Source: Daphnia pulex | Taxonomy: Eukaryota > Arthropoda > Branchiopoda > Diplostraca > Daphniidae | Direction of reading: 5' to 3' | Assembly: GCF_021134715.1 (NCBI RefSeq) | Contig: NC_060022.1 | Location: 4,779,001-4,843,000 of the forward strand | DNA: 64,000 nt | Shown here: positions 13,952 through 26,088 of the stretch, one piece after another | How positions within the stretch are numbered: position 1 is the first letter of the stretch | Layout: each line of letters begins with the position of its first letter | The notes under the pieces: model-generated | Database searches by the model: none | What the model was told of the DNA's origin: nothing | The model's input: the letters and a program-made list of their open reading frames with translations, nothing else | Translations under genes and position numbers: made by a program

Positions 13952-16900
13952 AAAGAGAACACAGTCTTAGGTGACGATCTAAACTTTCCATGGAAGGAAG
14001 GACGAAGAAGCCCAACATTTTTAGACAGCAAACATAAGAATCCTGTGCATGCGCCTGCTTTTTTTCTCCTCTATCTTTTTTGCAACTTAAGATTCGTAAC
14101 GTGTTCTTTAACAAATGAATAGATTTCAGCTGGAAAGTTCTTCCTTTTCTTGCCTTTCACGATTTTCTCTGAAAAACAACTCTTGCGGAAACGTTGGCAA
14201 TTCAAGTTTTCTAATAATAACTGCAGACAAACGAGGTCTGACTTTTCTTGAGTTTCGGCCCAAAATTTAATTGGCCAAGTTTGGTAACCCAGCTTTCGCT
14301 ACTGGCAAGTCCTTAATCGTCAAGTTTAATGCACTACTCGGAAGTTTAAACATCAATAATTAATCAGTATCTCTCAACTTAACTTCCCTTTTTTTCCCCC
14401 AAAGCGTTGTTGATTACATTCGTAATGGAGCAAAGTGGTGGCCGACAGAATAAAAAGTAAATTTCGCCTCTTTTTCTCGACACATCTAAAGGATGTTACT
14501 TCTTTTGAGCAGGAATAATAAAACGAGTCTTTCATTACTCCCAGAGGGCAATGAGAACGACGAGACGTAGTGAAACAGTAAGCGAGTCGAAGTGCTAAGT
14601 CCAAAGTAGTGTACAGTTCGATGCTCCTGCATGTTTCACGTGATTGTCAAGTTGCGCACAAGAACAAAGACAAAGGTGCTTAAAACTTCGTTTGCATTCT
14701 TTTACAACTACAGTCGATTGCTGAAGGCAATTACTTATTCAGCTTGAATTTATTAAAATTTAAGACAAGTGATGGCGAAGATTTCTACAGACTTTTTTAA
14801 ATTTATCACCCCGTAACTTGTAGCAACGCTTCCACCCCACAACGACATGACGTCAAAGGCAATCGGATTTACGAAATAGCTACAGGGCAAGACTCTGAAC
14901 GACCAAGAGAAGTCGTGGGTACAAGTCGATCCTTACAGAAGGCAGGTTACTCGATTCTATATCCAGTCGTTCCTACAAAATGAGCACGGAAACATGACGG
15001 GCATAGCTGTTTAACACTTTGTTAAACTCAATGTCTCCTTCGATTCGGACGAGAGTAGCAGACGTGACAGTCTAGGGGGCTGCTTTGAATAATCAAGCGA
15101 TTGAGAAATGTCATCATAGTCAACGATCTGTGTCAGTCGTCCCCACCCTTCCCACTCAAGAAAACAAAATAAACTAGAACCTAGAAAATGTCATGTCTAG
15201 AAAGAGATACACCAAACCCTTAGGAATTGACCACCAAACGACTTGTACACTACTAGAAAAATTGTGTTGGATGAACGGCCTATTTTTCGGACCGCTGAGC
15301 TACGAAAATAAAGATGCGTCGTCTTCACTTTAAAACTAACAAAAAAGCAGGAAAGATCTGCTTGAAAAATCTAGTAGTACAAGACGATGCGAGGCTCTTG
15401 AGTTACATCGTCACGTAAAGTGTCTATAACACTGAAACAATGTTCAGGAAAATGCTCTTGCAATGTTTCTCAGCTACCAAAAGCAAGAAGAAGCACGTAG
15501 AAGTGTACGCAAGGGCTTGTACGTCCCAAGTCCCTGATCTCGTTTTCGGTAAACAGAGCGAACACGAAAACAACAAAGGTGGAAAGCTTAAACTTTTTGC
15601 TGAACACAATAAACGGATCTTAAGCTATTCGCCAAAAACCAAAAGAGCACAAGGTTACCCTGGGGATTAGTGACATGGTGGCAGTGGCCGATTCCTATAT
15701 ACAGTATTATCATAAGACCGTGCAGGCTACATTACGACTCGGGCAAATGCAATCTAATAAGAACATAAAAAAGGCTATGCAGCCGTTGATCACTCACCCT
15801 TTAATGACGATCTTGACTATGAGGCGATGACGATCTTGACTATGAGGCGATGACGAAATGACCACATCTTGCATGAAGAGCGTCTTCCCCGGAAACGACC
15901 TAATCAAAAACGATTTACATTCGTGTGGATGAATGAAGAAAGCTAGGGCTATCGTAATCAGATCTGTCCACCACCACAACATTATGAAGTATTTATACAT
16001 ACCGTCCTTTATGCTGTCACAGTCTCTCTTCCAAGTAATATTGTATATTTTACGACGACCAGCAGAGTTTTTCCAGTCCAAAGGATTTTGTTAAGAGCGA
16101 AGTGGTGCTGGAATCTAGGGCCCCCGTTAAGAAAATATTTGTTGAAATTTTCATCGTCATGTATTACAACTTTATTAGATAGAACAATATTGGTTCACTA
16201 TACTCATTACTCAATTAAACTACGTACAACCTAGTACAACGAAAAGTGTGTAGGATTTTGCGAGAATACAATGCTGAAGCTCGGATAATAACAGCTATTT
16301 TTCAAAAGAAAAATTCACTATAAACTCAACATACCTTATAGTTGCAGGATTCGCTACGTCAGGGCGGGAATTCTTTTGCCAACATATCGACCCCTTTTGT
16401 GGAGCCTCTGCACATTGTGTCCTGGATAATAGAAATAGTGATTTATGAACAATGTCCACGTCAATGAAATACTTTCCTACATGTTAATGAAAACCCTTCT
16501 TAAATGCTGCAAACCATATTATAGGCCTCACTTGGATGCCAGAAACTTAAAAGGAGAATGTAAAAGTTTAAAAAGTTGCAAGACATTTTTTGACCATTTT
16601 AAAAGCCTAGTGCATAACTGCTAGGTCATACAATATATACAATAAAGGGGCAACTTTTTGGTTCAGTTCTTCAGTTTGAAATTCTCATAATATCAATAGT
16701 TTCTTAGGCTACATTTCTAAGAAAATTTTACAGAAAAACAATAATCAAGGAAACAATGGTAATAATTGGCTGACTGGTTGAAGGTAAAAGCAAGGTAAAA
16801 GCACCCACATTATACCTGTATGGATGTAAGGTCTAGAACTTTTCCTCGTTGAAAAACATCAAAAGAAAAGTATCACAATTCCCCTCCTTCGAGCACGCTT

Positions 16901-17435
16901 CCAGCTCGACCGCCCAAAATTTATAACCGGTCTGAAATCTGAATGACTCTGCTGTCTGCTGTGGTTCGTCTGCAAATCTTTAAAGTTCACTTTTTCAGCT
17001 TTTTTAGGAGTTAAACGTAAAACAAAGATCTTTTTAAAAAATTTTATTCATCCTAGCAATTAAAATTCCCAAGAGGTGCATCACGCTTACAGTTAAAGCT
17101 AACAGAATAAAAAAATAATAATATTTAACCAAAGCTTGAAATTGAACTTTTCGTGGGGAATAGGTACAAATTCATTAATTTTGATCAATTTTCTTTTATT
17201 CTTTGTGCAGCATTTCTGTTAACCTAATTACTTTTGTAATATAGTAATTTGATTCCTCCGGATCCGCCCCTAAGGGGGAGGAGTGGTTGTGATGACGACA
17301 GCTCAGCAACTCGTCGTCTGCTTGTTTGTTGATAAAACAAAATTTTTTGCGTGATATTCGATCATTCGATGCAATCCGAGAAATATATTAAATGTATTAT
17401 GCTTTAGCTCACGAAAGCTGAGATATTTGTAATCC
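13952..17435. other. Intergenic, no supported gene
   Basis: AT-rich sequence with no supported exon. It contains a perfect CRE palindrome at 14848-14855 and a direct 23-bp duplication (unit ATGACGATCTTGACTATGAG plus GCG) at about 15804-15849. The last few hundred bases should contain the REV7 promoter; I see no clear TATA box. Confidence 0.5.
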
Positions 17436-20228
17436 ATGAGTCTTTCTTCCAGTTGTACTCGTGATGGTAGCTACGTACATTCTAATATTTATCTTCTAAT
17501 ATTTTGTCGTTCCATTCTAATAAGTAATATTGTTTATCTTCAATGTTCATTATTCAAACAGAGTGCATACGGTTCGTCGTCGATTTCTTGGAAGTATCAG
17601 TTCATCAGATTTTGTGGACACGCAATTTATACCCAAAGGAAATTTTCAGGCAAACACAAATGTTTAATGTTTTAGTCTATGTGAGTTGCAAATAGTTTAG
17701 TTCACGGTCACGCCTATTGCACTCCGGAGTCCGGAGCGCTCTAGTGTCAAAACTGGCTATTGCACTCCGGAGTCCGGAGTCCTCTAGCGTCAAAAGTGGC
17801 TATTGCACTCCGGAAAGGAAATATGAAGTCATTTATGGCGACGAATGACAAATAACGACTGATTCTGTGTTTTGACTGGTTTTGAATTCATTAAAAATTC
17901 AATTAAGGGTAAGAAATAAATTTGCAATATATTTATAACAATCAAATATATTTGAATTTCATTAATAAACACAAATAGCCATTAGCCAGTATAAAAGATG
18001 GGACTTAGTTAGTATTGTTAACTTAGCTAGAGTCGGAGAGTCCACCATTGAATCAGTACCTTAGATTCAAATTGCAAATAAACAGGAATAAAGTAGAATT
18101 TATAAACATATCAATTCAGGGTGATGTTTCTTGATAAACATTTCAACTTCTTGCTCTATTCTTCTCGGCGTTTGAACCCAAAGCAACCCATCATCAAAGG
18201 ACAAGGCGCTTCCATATTCCGCTCTTAAAGGATCTTTGATTGACGCCGCCGTGTGTGCCAATTCTTTCCTCTCTTAAATCAATTACTTTTTCATTGTCAG
18301 TTCATTCATGTGATGACAAAGCACCGAGTGAAACTGAACACGAAAATACCAAGTATTTTTTCGCACTCACAATTCAGTTAAAATGTCTTTTGATATTCTC
18401 ACTATAATAAAGGAAACTGCATGTTAACTTAGTTATGTATTGTTTTGTTTCAAGATATGAAAGACGTGTCTAGCTGTTAGTTTATTGGAATAAGGGACAC
18501 GGACATTGCATGGTTTATAGCGTGAAATCAGCTGAATCACACGTTACATGTCAATCAGCAGAAATAGTGAGTTGCTGGTCAATGCGTTTCAAGGTCACAA
18601 ACAACCCCTCGAACTCGAAGCCCCGTTCTGAGAACTCCGGCTCGACCTTCAGGCAAGCAAGGGGGCGACAGAGGGTGACTCACTATGGCGTGTGTTTACA
18701 GCGTGTTTAACAACCTAAATTTATACTTTGAATAGAATGATCTCTGTGTAATATAGCTGAATCACACGTTACGTGTGAATCAATCAGCAGAAATAGTGAG
18801 TTGCTGGTCAATGCGTTTAAAGGTCACAAAGAACCCCTCGAAGCCCCGTTAAACTGAGAATTCCGGCTCGACCTTCAGGCAAGTAAGGGGGTGTCAGAGG
18901 GTGACTCACTATGTCGTGTGTTTATAGCGTGTTTAACAACCTGTCTAAATCCTTACTTTGAATATAATGATCTCTGTGACTCTGTGTAATATAAACTGCA
19001 ATGAAATACCTGATTTCCAATCCTTTTGGTGATATTGATATCGAGGCTTATGAAGAATTTTGTGTGAGTAGGAATTGTGGTAACACCTTAGCAAATAGAG
19101 CAAGAAGTTTAAATTGTTAACAAGAAATATCACCCTGAATTGATATGTTTTATAAATTCTCCTTTATTCCTGTTGCGAGACACTTAACTATATTTACAAT
19201 TTGAATTTTAAGGTACTGATTCAATGTTGGACATAGTACTTTAGCTAAGTTAACAATAACTAAATATAAATTCCATCTTACTACTATCATTATCCGACTA
19301 TTTGTATTTATTAGTGAAATTCAAATATATTTGATTGTTATTTATTTTGAATTCAAATAAAAACCATTCAAATTTCAAAACACAGAAACAGAATGCCATT
19401 CGCCGCCAAATGAAAGTACTACATGTTTCCTTTCCGGAGTGCAATAGCCACTTTTGACGCTAGAGGACTCCGGACTCCGGAGTGCAATAGCCACTTTTGA
19501 CACTAGAGCGCTCCGGACTCCGGAGTGCAATAGATTTTACCTTAGTTCACAGTATTCAAAAATAATTTTGATGGTTTCATTTACATATTTCTTATTCAGA
19601 AATCAATCCATCCTGAGGTTAACAGTTATGTAAACAATGCCTTAAATACCATTAAAACACTGTTATCAAGTGATTTCGTAGAGAAATTGGTAATGGTCAT
19701 CAAGGACAATGGCCAACCTATTGAGAGATTTGTCTTTTCGTTCCATTCCTACTACAAGACAACTCCAAGGTATTTTTTAAATCATTAACCGACACTGTTT
19801 ATGCTTGATGACTGTGATAGAACATTTTATTAATGCAGTGGAAAAGTTATGTTGAATGTGAACGAAGTCCGACAACAAGCAAGAGCAATATGGTTGACAA
19901 TGATGCAAAGATTTGGTTCAGAAATTCAAGGCAATAGAGGGGACTGTACATTCGCGTTCGAAATCCACACAAGGAACGTTACTTATGACAAGATTCTCGA
20001 AAGGCAGTCAAAGACCGAGGTAAGACAACTGTTATTAGATGAAAATTTAGAAATATTTTTTCTTTACAGACATTATATACAATTGATATTACATTAATAC
20101 AGGACTTCCAATGGATTGTGGCTGATAAAATAATGAATCCCAATAGTGTGGTTCCCATCAGGAAATTAGACAGCCATCCCTTCTGCATAGACGTTTACAC
20201 AGAGGATTACCGCGACGACGACTCGTAA
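17436..20228 (+). CDS. MAD2L2: REV7 / MAD2L2, HORMA-domain protein
   Basis: REV7 is the HORMA-domain accessory subunit of DNA polymerase zeta and part of shieldin and mitotic checkpoint complexes in animals. Exons: 17436-17466, 17562-17680, 19600-19769, 19839-20019, 20103-20228; 627 nt, 208 residues, close to the vertebrate length of 211. Phases match at every junction. Recognisable segments are FLEVSVHQILWTRNLYPKEI in exon 2, KSIHPEVNSYV and VEKLVMVIKDNGQPIERFVF in exon 3, GDCTFAFEIHTRNVTYDKI in exon 4 and DFQWIVADK (human DFPWILADE) in exon 5, which ends in the safety-belt region. The short first exon (MSLSSSCTRD) is the least certain part. Intron 2 (1.9 kb) carries a complete foldback transposon; the other introns are 69-95 bp. 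The gene converges with RECK. Confidence 0.95.
17706..18162 (+). repeat. 5' inverted arm of the foldback element
   Basis: Pairs with 19092-19541 in inverted orientation. The outer part is nearly identical; the inner part is diverged, for example a segment reading CAGGGTGATGTTTCTTG near 18117 matches the complement near 19125-19137. Confidence 0.85.
18531..18994 (+). repeat. Internal tandem duplication of the foldback element (about 225 bp unit)
   Basis: Two consecutive copies, 18531-18755 and 18756-18994, both starting GCTGAATCACACGTTAC and both ending near CTCTGTGTAATATA. They differ by small insertions and substitutions, so the duplication is not brand new. Neither copy has a convincing reading frame. 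Confidence 0.85.
19092..19541 (-). repeat. 3' inverted arm of the foldback element
   Basis: Inverted partner of 17706-18162. It holds the 43-bp subrepeats in reverse orientation and ends GCAATAGATTTTACC immediately before the second copy of TTAGTTCAC. Confidence 0.85.
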
Positions 20229-20246
20229 CATGAAATGATGCTGCTA

Positions 20247-20252
20247 AATAAA
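20247..20252 (+). terminator. Poly(A) signal of REV7
   Basis: AATAAA 19 bases after the REV7 stop codon. The REV7 3' end therefore probably runs into or very near the RECK coding end at 20288. Confidence 0.6.
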
Positions 20253-20287
20253 CGTGAACTTTCACGCTGTAAATACGATGCTTGATT

Positions 20288-23200
20288 TTAAATAAATCTC
20301 AGCAGGCTGAGAAAAAAAGGAATGATATAGATGGATTGAACATGATTTGCGAAAACGCCACCTCTACCACCACTACTCAGCGTGTGGGTGTGGGAAGGGT
20401 GAAGCTGGACGAACTGAACTACCTCCGCCAGTAGAATGACGTCAAGCTGAACGTTTAAAGTAACCTGAGGGCTGCGGGTATCAAAGAGCATAACAAGCTT
20501 CTCAGCTTCGGCACTACAACTGGCGCAATGCATCTGAGAATGGATAACGGCAAGTAATTCTCCATCAAAGCTGTGGAAGACGCTGACGTGACAGTGAGAA
20601 TAAGCTAGCAAGTAACGAAGCGATTGCTCCACCAAACTGGCAGAAAAGATGGTTGACTTGTTGGTGCTGCGGCTCAAGCGATCGATCTTGTGATAGAAAT
20701 TGAGCAATTAATTTTTGAAATTTATGTTTATGTTTTTAGACGTTATCTCACTTGTTTCTGACTGTAGACCAACTGGATAACAGTGTAGCATTCTGGTGCA
20801 AAGAATCCGTCGGGCCCTTCTTGCGGGCAGTGTTCTAGAGGCTCGACTGCCGTTCCGTGCCATTGTGCAACACAAGTATTAAGAAAACGCTTTCCGGAGC
20901 TGGTACAAACAGGGTTGGGTTGAAGTGGGCAACTCCAGATTACGGCGCTAGTACCAGATGAGTTATCACATCGATACCGAGTGCAAATGAGTTCACCGTA
21001 GTGGCAAACACATTGATTGCAATCATTTTGTAATCGGGTTCCGTGTTCTGAATTTAAATTGAACGATAGGATTTAGCTTTAAATTTATTTTAGAATTGCA
21101 AATATCAAGGACGAACCGAACTGCTGTTGGCCCACCCAACAAGCCTCAAAAGGTTGTAGGGGCGGCGTGTGGCATTGCTGTAATTCACCTTTCCCATTAC
21201 AATAGCACACTTCGTTACAGCTGTTGTAGTAACAGGAAGTCGAAGGTGTAGGGAGTTGGACCCAGGATTTTGGAAAGCCTAGCAACTTTGATCGGTCCCC
21301 GAACTGACAACCTGCAAAACAAACAAACATTAAAACAAAACTTAATCACATTTTTCTGATTCGTCTTACCTGGCAAACAAGAGTAGCCGTTGGAGCTACG
21401 GTGATCCACAACGCAAACCTGATCGGTTCGACAAGTGTTGTAGCGGCAGGGCGCCACAACGGCGACAGTTTTGGGTTGAGGGGCCACATAATCTTCTAGA
21501 CTAATACAGGCCCCTGTAAACGACTCTGGTGTCAAACGATTGCACAATTCGACGGCCAGTGTGGCGTTGTATTGCGTCATGCATCCGCTAAGCAATTTGA
21601 TGCACGAATTCCAGCAGATTGCGGTCCGCAACATATTTCGTCGGCATGGTTTGAACTGTCGAAACAAAATAAGTTGGTTTGTTTTCTTGATTTATGTCTC
21701 TCAAAGTGCTGATTTTGTGTTTTACCTGAAGGGCGCAAGCTAATGCCTTCCATTGAGGCATCATGCACGTTGATGGGCCCCAAAGTTTGACGTCTTGTCT
21801 GCCTGTCAAACCTGTTGATTGAATAGCGAGGTTTAGACTATTTTTAAGGTGAACGAAATTGATTTTTTTTTCTGAATATAATCTGCCATTACCTGGTAGT
21901 ACGACGCGCGTCATTCGTATCCATTCCTGAAAAACGTTTTGAGCCGCAGCATCTGCTTCGGGATTACAATTTCGGAATAGTTCCAACGGTCTATTATTGA
22001 AACTCGAGCAAAAGGAAAGATTGGAACAACCCGGTTGGCAAGGCTCGTCAACTGTCGGAGACATAATTCACATATTATTGATCAAACGTAAAGTGCGACA
22101 TTTAGTTTTATTTTTTCTTTCTATAATACCATCTTCAAAGCAAGTGGCCACTGCAGCCTCACTGGGTTGAGCGACACAATTGTCCAGCTCTTCCGTTTCG
22201 GGGAAGAACTCGTTGGTGTGAGCCATACGGCAGAGGCGATAACATTGCAGAGTCCCACGATCGCAGCAACTAAGTTTAGCCGCATCATAACTGCTACGCT
22301 GGATCGCTGTTGTCGTCGTGATTGTCGTCGACACGGTCTTTGACGGATCGATTAAACTCCTCGGCTTACTATTTATTATTAAATGGAATAAGATTTAAAA
22401 AAAAAACAGGAACGAAACTGTATATAATGAGGTTATACCTATTTCTGATATCGTTGATGGCTCGGTCGTTGTTGTGGGCACTTCTCTCCGGTGAAGAAGG
22501 CGGCGATTTGCTCATGAAGCATTTCCACAATGGCTCCGTCAGCAGTAGTTCGCCACAATCCTTGACCATTAAGCCCACTGCGTCCGGTTCGCCAGCTTTG
22601 AGCGCCGAACGGCACGTCTCTTGGCACTGGAACGTTTTCCCCTTATCGCAACACTCTAACGCTGTGTGCATCCCAGGAATGACGCGCGAAGAAGAGTCGG
22701 TAGTGCAGTAGTCGTAGTAGTAGAACATGAAAATATGTTAAAAAACATTGTCATCTCTCTCCGGGTCGACTAAGATAATGGCAAATTTTACTAGAAGTGC
22801 TGATTGGTAATCGGTCGACTTTCAGCAGATTTTTGGCGCACTGCAGCACGTTGGGCGAGCGGGAACACGCTGTATTGGCCGCGTGCCTCAGCGTCCCATT
22901 AATGCCTAGAAAACACACAAACACAGCACATACATTTCAAGATAATTCCAGTGTATCCATATGCATTCCCTTCGTTCAGTTCATAGTACATGAACACACT
23001 GAAAAAAACCAGTTTCCGGGACAAAGAAATTGGAAACTAGCTAGTTTTAATCGACTGTTTTAAAAAAGGTCATGTGGGTCGTTGCCGATTCTTGGTTCAC
23101 CATCAACTTTTTTTTGTTTCAGTTTTCTTTTTTACCCAACTCCCATTTATTATCAAACAAAACCGAACGGAGGGGGGAATAAAAAGGCGTGCTGGTGAAT

Positions 23201-26088
23201 AATCATCAAACACACGAGACGATCCTTAAATAAAGCGTTGTTGTTATTCAACGTGGGAAGTCGCGTCGGTCTTTTGTTTGAGTTCAAATTCGTTGGTTGG
23301 AGAGCAATGGCGAGAATAAAAACTTACCAGCTCCGGAAGCGGATGTCGCCGTAGCGCTGTAAACAGTGGAGCATGCTTTTCTGCATTTGGAATCGGCCGA
23401 TAAACTGCAACATTCTTCTCCTTCCTTGATTATTATTAAATGAAGGTTTAATCGAATCTCCAATGCATTGAGAAGATGATTTTTCGAACCCGAATGAGAT
23501 TGAGACACTGGAAAAGCTGCATGTTGTCGCTCTTGCGGCACTCGCTGGCCAGATCCTCCGAGTACTGTTTGGCTCTGAGACAGGCCGTTTGGCACCGGTG
23601 AACGGGAGACAATGAACAACACTGTCGACCGAGGTAGTCTCCGTCATGCTTCGGTCCTGTAAACAAACCAGCAAATAAAAAAAAGGTTCGCGTTAACATC
23701 ATTTCAATGTATATCACTTCAGAGTAGTAACACCGTTCGTACCTATGGTGATGTTGAGACACTTCCAAAACACCTCCTGCTGAGAATACAAAACAAGAGA
23801 TGAAGTACATGCGCTCGTTCGCCCGTGAATATAAATAAACAAACAAAATCACGAAGAAGATGCCGTCTGTTTTTCTTTCTTGTCACAAACTTCTAAGAAG
23901 CCAGTCAATCTTTTCCCGTTTTTCTCGGAAAAAGCTAGACATTAATTAGCAATGACGAGTTCTGCGTGGTACGTATGAGAGACTCTCGCTCAGTTTTATA
24001 TATTTATCGATTGATCAACATCAGAGAAATTAAGTCGAAACAGATTTTTTTGGTTGTTTCTCTCGTCAGCTTGAATAAATTCTTAGGCAGGGCGTTTGAA
24101 ATAATCTTTGACTGTTTCTCTTTCTCTCAGCTATAGTACGTATACATCTCTTTTGCGACTCGTTAGAACCGCCAAGTCTATTTTTGTAAGAACCAACTCG
24201 GTTAGGTTATTTCAGCTTGAGAGAAATGGTGACAGTTTTACAGCTCGTTGATGAGGACGAAACTGAGAGGGGGGAAAGAGGACGACCCGAGGAATCTTCT
24301 TTTTGGATATTTTTTTCGTCGTGTGGCTTTTTTGGCCGACTCGACTCCTGGCTGATGACAGGAGCGAACTTGTTCTTGCTTCTTGCTGCTCATTTGCCAG
24401 CGAGTGCGGACGTATATAGAGGCATTCAGAACATGGCAGAAAAGAGAGAATCAATTTTTGGTGTCGGTTAATTAGTTACCATTGACGGAGGACAGTGGGA
24501 CACCATATCCCGCTGAAGTTGAGGATCGGTCGGAGGGAGAAGGGTGTGATCCATCTGCAAGACAAAGAAAGTGGATTGTTACAATACTAAAGGATGAGTA
24601 GGCATGACTTTCACAAAACAGAGCGCTCTCTGGCAAACACACAACAAGCTGATTAAATCGTATAGTGTATACAAAAACACAAAAAGAAAATGTGTCAAAC
24701 GGAAGAAACTGGAAGGGAAATGACGGAATGGTGGCTGGGGTGAAGAGGTGGATGGTTGCTCTTTGGATAAAGATCGACATGCACACACATCCTGATGATG
24801 GAAAATTACATCAGCGGAAGCAAACATTAAGAAGAAAACAAAAATAACGAAATAACAAAAAGTAGAAACAGTTTCGGGAGGAAATGAGGGAGCGCCCGTG
24901 ATTTGATTTTTGATGAATGAGACAGCAGAGAAAGTTGAAGGATCAGCAACAAACAAGCCGAGAGAGAGAGATGGGCGATGTGACCAGTAAGATCAAATGT
25001 TATAAGAGAGGTCGAAGAGGTTATTTGACACTGAACGAGTGCTGGGGCGGAGTTGTACATACATATACGTACAGTCACAAAGTCACCAAAGTCATTCCCT
25101 CGAAATTGAGGCTGGGAAAATGAAATTCAGAAGTGAATTTCTGAGAAATCATCAAGAAAAACTACACATTTGTATGTGACGTCCCCTTGGGTTGTATAGG
25201 CGAAAGCCAGTGACATACTACAAGACTCTCGGACCGGAATGTTTTTGTTTTGCTTCTTTTCGGGTGGGGTGATGGAAGGAAGGGATAATTTACATTCCAA
25301 CCAATCAAAATTCACGGTCACAAGGTTACGCCAGATTGCAGATTGGTGAATAAGGTTATTCTGCAAATCGACAGTTCATTCCCGAAGAAAAAGAAAAACG
25401 TCAGAGGCAGAAGCACGTCAAAAAAAAGTCTGTACGGTCAGCGTTCATTAATTTCCCCGGTCAGTGATAAAAATAGATACACACTAAACGCATATTCCGG
25501 CTGTTAAAAAAGGCGCGGGGTTTAAGGGCTTTGCCCGTAACATTTTTCAAATTGCCCAGAGAGAGAACAGTTGGTGCAAAACCCCACAGTGCCAGAATCA
25601 ACTTCATTAATGAATGGAGTGATGAATATATTATATTCGTGCAGCACCCGAAATAACACACAAACGAGAAACGAAAACTCATTTACTTGTTGGCAGTAAT
25701 TCCGGCACGCGTCGGTCACGGCAGTCGCGCAGCATGACGGCATCGGTGTTGTTGCTGTTGTTCCCAGTTGATGGAAAACAATTCGTCAAAACCCAGAAAA
25801 AAAAAACAAAGAATGAATGAAGTTACTTAGGCACAATTGCGTAACGAAGAATTGAATGAATGAAACGCCTATAACGGATTGGACACGAAATTATGAGCTG
25901 ATGGCGCCGTGAAACCAGAGATGGCCGGCCACGGCCATGTTCAGAGTCGCGACTTTATCAATGAATTGAAGAATGAAAAGACAAACTTGACACTGAAGGC
26001 GGGAATGTATAAACTTACCAGTCTGTAGTCCGTGCGGTTGTACCGACTGGAGCGCGGTCAGGAGCAACAAAACGTGACGGAGAAACAT
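20288..26088 (-). CDS. RECK: RECK, GPI-anchored reversion-inducing cysteine-rich protein
   Basis: RECK is a cell-surface glycoprotein that inhibits metalloproteinases and, in vertebrates, acts with GPR124 in Wnt7 signalling. Minus-strand exons: 26088-26019, 25754-25687, 24554-24480, 23776-23743, 23656-23490, 23424-23328, 22905-22792, 22661-22439, 22368-22130, 22051-21893, 21802-21726, 21655-21370, 21311-21117, 21047-20752, 20686-20288; 2499 nt, 832 residues. There is a signal peptide (MFLRHVLLLLTALQSVQPHG), then five CC-knot motifs starting at CCATA, CCSLS, CCSLS, CCDKG and CCDRG. The conserved block includes EPCQPGCSNLSFCSSFNNRP and MPQWKALACALQ. A single Kazal-like module (PVCTSSGKRFLNTC) is followed by the conserved C-terminal domain and a hydrophobic GPI-type tail. 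Human RECK has 971 residues and three Kazal-like modules, so the C-terminal half is shortened here. Confidence 0.95.
24555..25686 (-). other. RECK intron 2
   Basis: The longest RECK intron (1.1 kb). It joins the CC-knot 1 exon to the exon coding for QLQRDMVSHCPPSM. I see no coding sequence or repeat of note inside it. Confidence 0.75.

Larger units (their letters stand above)
17706..19541. mobile_element. Foldback DNA transposon (non-autonomous) with 9-bp target duplication
   Basis: A 1836-bp element sits in REV7 intron 2, flanked by TTAGTTCAC at 17697-17705 and 19542-19550. The ends are GGTCACGC-CTATTGCACTCCGG and its inverted counterpart CCGGAGTGCAATAG-ATTTTACC. The outer ~115 bp of each arm contain a 43-bp subrepeat beginning CTATTGCACTCCGG (at 17714, 17757 and 17800). 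Weaker inverted similarity continues inward to about 18162 and 19092, so each arm is about 450 bp. There is no transposase ORF. The 9-bp duplication would suit a Mutator-like or Phantom-type element, but the superfamily is inference. Confidence 0.88.

Noticed and set aside
17706..19541. Foldback element considered as a CRISPR-like or viral repeat
   Set aside because: The arms are inverted, not regularly spaced direct repeats with unique spacers, and the host is a eukaryote; the target duplication shows a transposon.
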